Source: an uncultured Ruminococcus sp.
GTDB taxonomy: Bacteria; Bacillota; Clostridia; Oscillospirales; CAG-272
Direction: 5' to 3'
Assembly (NCBI GenBank): GCA_902782785.1
Contig: CACZOH010000126.1
Span: forward strand, 1 to 12,956
DNA length: 12,956 bases
The translations under genes and the position numbers were made by a program. Below the pieces are notes generated by a model. It was given only the letters and a program-made list of their open reading frames with translations, had not been told where the DNA came from and made no database searches. This document shows positions 7,621 to 12,956 of this stretch, piece after piece. Numbering within the stretch: position 1 is the first letter of the stretch; every line of letters starts with the position of its first letter.

Positions 7621-8889
7621 TTAGATCTTAACGTATTTTTTCATGTACGAAACGCACGACGGAAGCGCTCCCTCTCCGAATATACGCTCTATCGCCGATA
7701 TCAGCCCCTCAGCCTCCGCGGCTACGTAAACGGGGTTCTGCGCCTCAAGCTTACGGAGCACCTTTCGGGACATTATCAGATCGACGGCTTCCGCCTCCGT
7801 GCCTCCGCAGGCGCGGTAAACGGGTATGAATTTTTCCGTCTGTCTCATTATTCTGTTGCCGAACGTTATCTGCAGATGACCCGATATGTACGCGTCAAGC
7901 TGCTCTATCCTCTGCCTCGTCTCCTCGGTCATAGCGAACTCCTTCGACGCGCGTTCAAAAAGCGAATACAGATACGGCGCGGATATCGGGACAGGCTCCG
8001 TGTCAGGGGCGTTGTACGGCTGAGCTCTGCTCTGCAGCTCTATGACCATGGCTCTGTCATAGACCTTGTCGGATATGGAAAGAGTCGAATCGTCGTTGTT
8101 CGCCGTGCCGATGAACCACATATTGTCCGGTACCGTCAGTTTACCGTCCGTGAGAAGCTTCGGGTCGCTCTGCCGTTTGTCCGAGACGACCTCTATTTTA
8201 CGCGAGGCGAGCTCCGGCAGCTCGAGCACTGACAGAAACTCCGCAAAATAATATTCAACGCGCGCTATGTTCATCTCGTCAAGCACGGTGATATAAACGT
8301 CGTTGTTGAGATTAGCCTCGTATAAGGAATACAAAAGCTCCGTTTCCGTAAAATTGCCCGTAAATTCATTGTAATATCCGAGCATATCCGTCCTGTCCTT
8401 CCACGACGGCTGAACGGGAACGATAGACGCCTCGCGCTGTACGAATTTGCCGAACGCGTAGCCGAGGGACGTTTTTCCCGTACCGGATATGCCCTGCATT
8501 ATGATCAGCTTTGTGACGGAAAGCGACGCGACGAACGCGCGTATCACGGCAGTATCATAATAAAGTCCCATGCGTGAGGATGCGAAATCCCTGAACTTAT
8601 CACAGATATCTGCAAGGCTTTCTTTGTCGTCGTATTTCTTTTCCTGTCTCTGTTCGTCGTCAAGCGCCGACAGACGGCTGAAACGGCGTTTTTCCTCTCT
8701 TTGCTTCTTTTCCTTTTCCTTAAGCTCCGTATCCTTTGCGTTTCTTATGATGAACAGAAGCATAAGGAGTATGAGCGCCGCAAGCAGGATGACGACGTAC
8801 GCGAATATGGCGCGGTGCCCCGTCAATATCTGCCACAGCCCCGTCTTCTCCGCGCTCGCTTCAAGCGTTTTAAAAAACATTTCTGTCAT
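7621..8889 (-). CDS. Membrane-anchored McrB-type AAA+ ATPase, one-TM form
   Basis: This 422-residue protein is the first gene of the operon. It has one TM segment at about 28-48, a strongly charged Lys/Glu linker (51-69), then the AAA+ module. Walker A is GISGTGKT (133-140, K139), Walker B ITVLDE (200-205) with MNIARVEYYF, sensor 1 GTANNDD (261-267), and a likely arginine finger at R279 in SDKVYDRA. It closely parallels the two-TM ATPase two genes downstream, including PVQPSWKDR and ITFGNRIMRQ-type blocks. An in-frame ATG at 8949 is rejected because it overlaps the -35 box of the promoter and would lie upstream of the transcript start. The ATG at 8889 has GGAGA five bases upstream. Two related ATPases could form a hetero-hexamer, by analogy with AAA+ rings; that is inference. 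Confidence 0.88.
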   Translation of the reverse strand: MTEMFFKTLEASAEKTGLWQILTGHRAIFAYVVILLAALILLMLLFIIRNAKDTELKEKEKKQREEKRRFSRLSALDDEQRQEKKYDDKESLADICDKFRDFASSRMGLYYDTAVIRAFVASLSVTKLIIMQGISGTGKTSLGYAFGKFVQREASIVPVQPSWKDRTDMLGYYNEFTGNFTETELLYSLYEANLNNDVYITVLDEMNIARVEYYFAEFLSVLELPELASRKIEVVSDKRQSDPKLLTDGKLTVPDNMWFIGTANNDDSTLSISDKVYDRAMVIELQSRAQPYNAPDTEPVPISAPYLYSLFERASKEFAMTEETRQRIEQLDAYISGHLQITFGNRIMRQTEKFIPVYRACGGTEAEAVDLIMSRKVLRKLEAQNPVYVAAEAEGLISAIERIFGEGALPSCVSYMKKYVKI

Positions 8890-8920
8890 ATCACTCTCCG
8901 GTATATTATTCGTTGTTAAA

Positions 8921-8949
8921 ATTATATCATAGAACACTGCGATTGTCAA
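8921..8949 (-). promoter_or_regulatory. Sigma-A promoter of the ATPase/transglutaminase operon
   Basis: On the minus strand TTGACA (8949-8944) and TATAAT (8926-8921) are both perfect consensus and are separated by exactly 17 nt. A TG one base before the -10 gives an extended -10 element. The expected start is near 8914, about 25 nt before the ATG at 8889. It is the only strong promoter I see for the five genes. Confidence 0.85.
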
Positions 8950-8956
8950 GTGAGCC

Positions 8957-8970
8957 TCTATATATATAGA
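8957..8970. promoter_or_regulatory. 14-bp perfect AT palindrome in the divergent promoter region
   Basis: TCTATATATATAGA reads the same on both strands and lies just upstream of the -35 of the minus-strand promoter. It could be an operator or simply an AT-rich UP-like element. The rest of 8971-9042 is A/T-rich and shows nothing else I can name. Confidence 0.3.
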
Positions 8971-9042
8971 CGCTTTTGCACCGTTTTAAGTTTCATAAAA
9001 TTATTTAACTTATTGTAAAAATATATTTTTATGATATCTGCC

Positions 9043-9070
9043 TTGACTTTACGGCTTTTTGCGATATAAT
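9043..9070 (+). promoter_or_regulatory. Sigma-A promoter of the MBL-fold hydrolase gene
   Basis: TTGACT (9043-9048) and TATAAT (9065-9070) are 16 nt apart on the plus strand, preceded by A/T-rich DNA. The expected transcript start is near 9077, which fits the GTG start at 9095 with its GGAGG site and rules out a TTG start at 9059. Confidence 0.8.
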
Positions 9071-9094
9071 GAAATAAAAAACGGAGGTATTACC

Positions 9095-9865
9095 GTGGCA
9101 ATCGATTTTATGTTTTTAGGCACCTGCGCCGCCGATTTCTCGCCGCGCCTTTCGGGCGACTGTAAGGACAGATTCGACCTTGACGCGCGCCGCGCCTCGT
9201 GCGCGCTGATAAACGGCAGATACCTGATCGACTGCGGCCCGCACTGTCCGGATTCCCTGCGTATAGCCGGGACAGACACTGAAAAAATCACCGATATTTT
9301 CATAACTCACACGCATTCCGACCATTTTGTAAAGGAAAGCGTCGAATACGTTTCAAAAGACCACGCGGTAAGGCTTTGGGTGCGCGAGGACGCGAAGGTC
9401 CCGGAGATGAAGAACGTTACCGTCGTTTATATGAAAAACTACGAAAAATACGACGTTGACGGATATCTTTGCGTCACGGGCCTTCCCGCGAACCACGACG
9501 AAAACGCATTTCCCCGTCATCTTCTGATCGAAGCGGAGGGAAAAAAGATATTTTACGGTATGGACGGCGGCTGGCTGCTCAACAAAACGTACGCGCATTT
9601 ATGGCGTACGGCGCTCGACCTGTGCGTGCTTGACGGAACGTGCGGCGACTACGAGGGCGATTACAGGATGGGCGAGCATAACAGCATACCGATGATACGC
9701 CTGATGCTCGCGTCCTTCCGCACCGTCGGCATAATCGACGGTCATTCGCTCGTTTACATATCGCATTTGGCGCCGTCGCTTCATAAGCCGCACGAACAGA
9801 CCGCAAAGATATGCAGTAAGGATAACATACGCGTCGCGTACGACGGAGAGCTGATCACGTTATGA
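9095..9865 (+). CDS. PhnP-like metallo-beta-lactamase-fold hydrolase
   Basis: This 256-residue cytoplasmic protein has no signal or TM segment. It opens with the strand FMFLGTCAADF typical of the fold. The metal-binding motif HTHSDH is at 72-77 (H72, H74, D76, H77), with further likely ligands H134 (in ANHDEN), D157 (in YGMDGGW) and H224 (in YISHLAP). Spacing and length are close to PhnP-type cyclic phosphodiesterases, so a two-metal phosphodiester hydrolase is likely, but the substrate cannot be told. No phosphonate-pathway genes are nearby, so it is probably not PhnP itself. The GTG start is chosen because GGAGG lies 7 nt upstream and an in-frame TTG at 9059 would fall upstream of the transcript start. 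It appears to be a single-gene unit, diverging from the ATPase operon. Confidence 0.82.
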   Translation: MAIDFMFLGTCAADFSPRLSGDCKDRFDLDARRASCALINGRYLIDCGPHCPDSLRIAGTDTEKITDIFITHTHSDHFVKESVEYVSKDHAVRLWVREDAKVPEMKNVTVVYMKNYEKYDVDGYLCVTGLPANHDENAFPRHLLIEAEGKKIFYGMDGGWLLNKTYAHLWRTALDLCVLDGTCGDYEGDYRMGEHNSIPMIRLMLASFRTVGIIDGHSLVYISHLAPSLHKPHEQTAKICSKDNIRVAYDGELITL

Positions 9866-9872
9866 TCTGAAC

Positions 9873-9889
9873 GTCCCGTAAGCCGGGAC
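9873..9889 (+). terminator. Small hairpin after the MBL-fold gene
   Basis: gtcccg (9873-9878) pairs with cgggac (9884-9889) around a 5-nt loop, 7 nt after the stop codon. No T run follows, so it is a weak or factor-dependent terminator at best. Confidence 0.3.
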
Positions 9890-9955
9890 AAATCGCGCCG
9901 ATTAACAACAAATTGTAAAAAATACCTCTACTTTCACAATATTTTGCAAAAAGAC

Positions 9956-9984
9956 TTGAAAAAAGCAAAGCGTTGTGATATAAT
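9956..9984 (+). promoter_or_regulatory. Sigma-A promoter of the aminotransferase/membrane-protein operon
   Basis: TTGAAA (9956-9961) and TATAAT (9979-9984) are 17 nt apart, with TG one base before the -10 (extended -10). The predicted start is near 9991, about 30 nt before the ATG at 10023. A/T-rich DNA upstream (9900-9955) could serve as an UP element. Confidence 0.8.
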
Positions 9985-10022
9985 TGAAAATCGGATAAAA
10001 CAATATGGGATGGTTTTGAATT

Positions 10023-11288
10023 ATGTCTATTTTTGAACAGGTAGAATCCGAAGTAAGATCGTACTGCCGCGCGTTCCCCGTCGTATTCGACAGATCGAGC
10101 GGATGCTTTATGTATGACGAGAACGGTAATGAATATCTTGATTTCTTTGCGGGAGCGGGCGCTCTGAACTACGGTCACAACAACCCGTACATAATCGGAA
10201 AGGTCAAAGAATACATAGAGCGCGGCGGCATACTCCACGCGCTCGATATGAGCACGGTCGCAAAGCGCGATTTTCTCACTAAATTTGAGGAAAAGATACT
10301 CAAACCGAGAGGACTTGACTACAAAGTCATGTTTCCCGCGCCGACCGGTACGAACGCGATAGAATCCGCGTTCAAGCTGGCGAGAAAGGTCAAGGGCAGA
10401 CAGACGATATTCGCGTTCCAGGGCGCGTTTCACGGTATGTCGCTCGGCGCGCTTGCCGCCACGAGCCACGCGTATCCGAGAGCCGCCTCCGGCACGCCTC
10501 TTCTCGGCATCACGTTCATGCCGTATCCCTACGGCTTCAACAAGAGCTTCGATACCATAGGATATATACAGAACGTTATAGAGGACGACCACAGCGGCTC
10601 CGAGGTCCCGGCGGCGATAGTCGTTGAGACCGTACAGGCGGAGGGCGGCATAATCCCCGTCGAGGTCGAATGGCTCCGCCGTCTGCGCGCGCTCTGCGAC
10701 AAGCACGGTATACTTCTGATCGTCGACGATATACAGATAGGCTGCGGCAGAACGGGAGAATTCTTCTCGTTTGAAAAGGCGGGCATAGTTCCCGATATGG
10801 TTACGCTTTCCAAATCGATCGGCGGCGTAGGTCTGCCGATGTCCCTGCTCCTTATGAAGCCGGAGCTCGATATATGGGGTCCCGCGGAGCATAACGGCAC
10901 GTTCCGCGGCAATCAGCTCGCGTTCGTCGCGGCGGAGGCGGCGATAGACGTGTTTGAAAAGGAAGATATACCGGGTCACGTAAAGGACGTTGAAAAATTC
11001 CTTGTCGGATACATAGAAGAAAACATTTTACCGATAGACAGCCGCATAGAATACAGAGGGCGCGGACTTATATACGGTATAGACTTCACCGCTCTCGATC
11101 CGTCGGGCGCGCTCGCGGGCAAAATCTCAAGAAAATGCTTTGAAAAAGGACTTATAATAGAGCGCTCCGGCAGAAACGACACGGTGCTGAAAATCCTGCC
11201 GCCGCTCGTAATAACGAAAGACGAGATCAAACGCGGACTTGATATCATCGCCGCATCGGCGAAAGAAATCCTTAAAGACGGGGTGTGA
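10023..11288 (+). CDS. ectB: EctB-type diaminobutyrate--2-oxoglutarate aminotransferase
   Basis: This 421-residue class III PLP aminotransferase matches the length and N-terminal pattern of EctB: VESEVRSYCRAFPVVF, then FFAGAGALNYGHNNP. PLP features are FQGAFHGMSLGA, the aspartate D235 in IVDDIQIGCGRTG, and the Schiff-base lysine K264 in TLSKSIGG. EctB moves an amino group from glutamate to aspartate 4-semialdehyde, giving 2,4-diaminobutyrate, the first step of ectoine synthesis and also a route to diaminobutyrate for peptides or siderophores. No ectA or ectC is visible on either side, so ectoine is not implied. The start ATG has a modest GGGATGG site about 8 nt upstream. Its stop abuts the next gene (ATG 2 nt after the stop), so it is likely co-transcribed with the membrane-protein family downstream. 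A related omega-aminotransferase specificity cannot be excluded. Confidence 0.85.
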   Translation: MSIFEQVESEVRSYCRAFPVVFDRSSGCFMYDENGNEYLDFFAGAGALNYGHNNPYIIGKVKEYIERGGILHALDMSTVAKRDFLTKFEEKILKPRGLDYKVMFPAPTGTNAIESAFKLARKVKGRQTIFAFQGAFHGMSLGALAATSHAYPRAASGTPLLGITFMPYPYGFNKSFDTIGYIQNVIEDDHSGSEVPAAIVVETVQAEGGIIPVEVEWLRRLRALCDKHGILLIVDDIQIGCGRTGEFFSFEKAGIVPDMVTLSKSIGGVGLPMSLLLMKPELDIWGPAEHNGTFRGNQLAFVAAEAAIDVFEKEDIPGHVKDVEKFLVGYIEENILPIDSRIEYRGRGLIYGIDFTALDPSGALAGKISRKCFEKGLIIERSGRNDTVLKILPPLVITKDEIKRGLDIIAASAKEILKDGV

Positions 11289-11290
11289 AT

Positions 11291-12019
11291 ATGAAAAAAT
11301 GCATCAAATGCGGCGCGGAGCTTGACGACGGCGCGGCGGTATGCCGTGTCTGCGGCGAGACGCAGAAAAACAAAGCGGAGATCGCAGATGGCGACAGAGC
11401 GCTCCTTGACAGGATGATGAAATTCCTGCGCTTCGAGCATTTCGCGTGGAAGCTGAAGGGCATTTTATGCCTTGTCTGCACGATAATCATGATCGCGGGC
11501 GGCCTGATAATAATGCTCTGCGGGACCGGTATAGGTGTGATGAGCCTGGTAAGAGCTGCCGGGGCGCCTGAACAGCAACAGCAGCAGAGCGGCAGAATGG
11601 AGATCGACCCGTCCTCCGGCTTCAGCTTTGAGATAGACAAGGACGGACAGATCCTCATAAACAACGCTCCGTTACAGAGAGGCGAGCCGCAAAACGCGGA
11701 TCCGTACAGCGTATTTCTGACATTCGGCGTGCTCTTTATAATATATTCGATATATTTCATAACAATGGGACTTATCGTTTATCTGCCGCACGCGATAATA
11801 AACCTTAAATTGCTGAAAAAAGTCGAATATTACGAAAACACGCTTTACTCCGACGTATCCATAGCACGCAAACGCTGCACCTCCGGCGGTATGATAGTGT
11901 TCGCCGCGATATTCAACAGAATGGCGCTTATATTCATAATAATCAATTTCGTAAAAACAAGAAAAAACGCCGCGGCGTTTGACAGGATAGAGGCGGCGCA
12001 AAAGGGAGAGATTAAATGA
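11291..12019 (+). CDS. Zinc-ribbon membrane protein, paralog 1 of a tandem family
   Basis: This 242-residue protein starts with a four-cysteine zinc ribbon (C4xxC7...C18xxC21), then a short amphipathic FLRFEHFAWKLK segment and predicted TM segments at about 55-83, 141-165 and 199-220. A polar loop between the first two contains a short glutamine run (EQQQQQS). The conserved part of the family is YYENTLYSDVSIARKRCTS followed by a TM helix and a cytoplasmic tail NAAAFDRIEAAQKG. I do not recognise a named family and assign no function. An in-frame GTG two codons earlier (11285) exists, but the ATG at 11291 has GGGG about 7 nt upstream. It follows the aminotransferase with essentially no gap, and its stop overlaps the next start (ATGA). 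Confidence 0.75.
   Translation: MKKCIKCGAELDDGAAVCRVCGETQKNKAEIADGDRALLDRMMKFLRFEHFAWKLKGILCLVCTIIMIAGGLIIMLCGTGIGVMSLVRAAGAPEQQQQQSGRMEIDPSSGFSFEIDKDGQILINNAPLQRGEPQNADPYSVFLTFGVLFIIYSIYFITMGLIVYLPHAIINLKLLKKVEYYENTLYSDVSIARKRCTSGGMIVFAAIFNRMALIFIIINFVKTRKNAAAFDRIEAAQKGEIK
11966..12003 (+). repeat. 38-nt perfect direct repeat, copy 1
   Basis: Identical in all 38 positions to 12463-12500. It covers the codons for the C-terminal NAAAFDRIEAAQK of paralog 1 and begins with a 14-bp perfect palindrome, AACGCCGCGGCGTT. Flanking DNA of the two genes is much less alike, so this block is either newly copied or under selection at the DNA level. Confidence 0.9.
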
Positions 12020-12516
12020 ACTGCGAAGAGATAAAGACGGAAGAGCAGGACAAAAAAATCCTTGACACTTTCAAAAGGTTTTTGGGACTCGAGCATTTCG
12101 GCTGGAAATTCGGTGCTGTCATGTTTGCTGTCAGCTCGTTTCTTTTGATTTTGTCCGGCGTTATAATGATCATAAGCGGCGCGGTTTTGCTCAGACCCTC
12201 AGCTGACAATGAAATGCTGTCGCGTTACCCCTTCATCTTGATGGGCGTTCTGTATATATGTTTAGCCCTGGTCGAGCTTATTCCCCTGACCGTCATCAGC
12301 TTTATAATGCTGAAGAAAAACGAATACTGCCAGAGCACGGTTTACACCGATCTTTCGATCGCACGCAAGCGCGCGACGTCGGTCGGCATGATAGTATTCT
12401 GCTTCCTATTCAACAATATTGCGGCGATATTTTACCTTATAAACTTCATCAAAACAAAAAACAACGCCGCGGCGTTTGACAGGATAGAGGCGGCGCAAAA
12501 AGGAGGAAATATATGA
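12016..12516 (+). CDS. Small membrane protein, paralog 2 of the tandem family
   Basis: This 166-residue protein lacks the zinc ribbon of its upstream paralog but keeps the rest of the pattern: FLGLEHFGWKFG, TM segments at about 34-58, 72-98 and 122-145, the loop YTDLSIARKRATSVGM, and the tail NAAAFDRIEAAQKG. The loop between TM1 and TM2 is short, unlike the long polar loop of paralog 1. The start overlaps the previous stop (ATGA) and follows GGGAGAG; its own stop overlaps the next start. It contains no catalytic motif I can identify. Family function unknown; co-translation with its neighbours suggests the paralogs assemble together. Confidence 0.75.
   Translation: MNCEEIKTEEQDKKILDTFKRFLGLEHFGWKFGAVMFAVSSFLLILSGVIMIISGAVLLRPSADNEMLSRYPFILMGVLYICLALVELIPLTVISFIMLKKNEYCQSTVYTDLSIARKRATSVGMIVFCFLFNNIAAIFYLINFIKTKNNAAAFDRIEAAQKGGNI
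12463..12500 (+). repeat. 38-nt perfect direct repeat, copy 2
   Basis: Second copy of the block at 11966-12003, at the equivalent place at the 3' end of paralog 2, including the AACGCCGCGGCGTT palindrome. The following bases (aggagg) are the ribosome site of paralog 3. Confidence 0.9.
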
Positions 12517-12956
12517 ATTACACTGATATGGAAACGGAAGAAAAAGACAGGCAAGCGCTCGGTACGTTCAAAAAGCTTCTCGGACTTGAGCATTTCGGCT
12601 GGAAATTCGGCGCTATTATGGTGCTTATCTGCTCGGTAATCTTCATCATCGTCTCGATCGTTAGTATAGTGCTGGGCGCTTCCGTGCCCCAGGGACAGAC
12701 CTCCGTTGACTTGGTCGGCGTCGGCGGTATCGTCGTGGGCGTGGTTTACCTTTGTGTAAGCCTGACAGCGCTTCTTCCGGTGGCGATAATCTGCTTTATT
12801 ATGATAAAGAAGGTCGAATATTATCAGAGCACGATAGACACGGATATCAATATCGCTCGCAAGCGCTGCACCTCCGTCGGAATGATGATATTCTGCATAA
12901 TCTTCAATAACATAGCGGCGATATTTTTCATAATCAACTTTGTAAAAACGAAAGCC
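12513..12956 (+). CDS. Small membrane protein, paralog 3 of the tandem family (3' end outside window)
   Basis: An open frame of 148 codons starts at an ATG that overlaps the previous stop (ATGA), 6 nt after a perfect AGGAGG, and runs off the window without a stop. The translation repeats the family pattern: LLGLEHFGWKFGAIM, a first TM at about 34-56, a second at about 68-98, TDINIARKRCTSVGM, a last TM ending FIINFVKTK. It has no zinc ribbon. By alignment with paralog 2 only about 15-20 residues should be missing, the conserved NAAAFDRIEAAQ-like tail. More members may follow downstream. Confidence 0.75.
   Translation, partial: MNYTDMETEEKDRQALGTFKKLLGLEHFGWKFGAIMVLICSVIFIIVSIVSIVLGASVPQGQTSVDLVGVGGIVVGVVYLCVSLTALLPVAIICFIMIKKVEYYQSTIDTDINIARKRCTSVGMMIFCIIFNNIAAIFFIINFVKTKA

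Noticed and set aside
4703..8889. Classical McrBC restriction system
   Set aside because: There is no DNA-binding N-terminal domain on the ATPases, which instead carry TM segments, and no nuclease motif in the partner protein.
8887..8949. Longer N-terminus for the one-TM ATPase
   Set aside because: The earlier ATG overlaps the -35 hexamer and would lie upstream of the transcript start; the ATG at 8889 has its own GGAGA.
9095..9865. True PhnP of the C-P lyase pathway
   Set aside because: Motif spacing fits the PhnP-like fold, but no phn genes lie nearby and the gene stands alone on its own promoter.
9855..10979. Long minus-strand open frame (374 codons) opposite the aminotransferase gene
   Set aside because: Its translation is Arg/Tyr-rich low-quality sequence with no recognisable motif, it is fully antisense to a clearly conserved enzyme, and it has no promoter or ribosome site; it is a codon-bias shadow.
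10023..12956. Ectoine biosynthesis operon
   Set aside because: Only the EctB-type enzyme is present; the following genes are membrane proteins, not EctA acetyltransferase or EctC synthase.

Overview
The window looks like a chromosomal segment from a Gram-positive, Clostridia-type (probably gut) bacterium. This rests on TTGACA/TATAAT promoters, strong GGAGG-type ribosome binding sites, tightly packed co-directional genes with ATGA overlaps, a mid-range GC content with frequent ATA and AGA codons, and single-membrane protein architectures. The taxon is an inference from style; no rRNA or other marker is present.

Left two thirds (107-8949, minus strand): a five-gene operon read from one near-perfect sigma-A promoter at 8921-8949. 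In order of transcription it encodes a one-TM McrB-type AAA+ ATPase, a soluble DUF2357-like protein whose C-terminal half is a coiled coil, a second AAA+ ATPase with two TM segments, a small one-TM protein with an extracytoplasmic beta-rich domain, and a 1353-residue two-TM protein with a transglutaminase core (C831/H874/D890) set among immunoglobulin-like 'YDG/MBG' modules. Gaps are 9 and 1 nt and two junctions are ATGA overlaps, so the five proteins probably act together. The ATPases and the coiled-coil protein would lie on the cytoplasmic face and the transglutaminase and small protein mostly outside. I know of no named system with this composition. It resembles the MoxR/DUF58/transglutaminase clusters in layout, but the ATPases and partner come from the McrBC/DUF2357 branch.

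Middle (8890-9094): a short AT-rich divergent promoter region. On the plus strand it starts a PhnP-like metallo-beta-lactamase-fold hydrolase (9095-9865) with a complete set of visible metal ligands.

Right part (9956-12956, plus strand): a promoter drives an EctB-type diaminobutyrate/2-oxoglutarate aminotransferase without ectA or ectC in view. It is followed without a gap by a tandem family of three paralogous small membrane proteins. The first carries an N-terminal zinc ribbon and the third is cut off by the window end. Paralogs 1 and 2 end in a perfect 38-nt DNA repeat, a sign of recent duplication or conversion.

The left edge (1-84) holds the end of a hairpin-rich intergenic repeat. There are no RNA genes, CRISPR arrays, transposases or phage genes that I can support.
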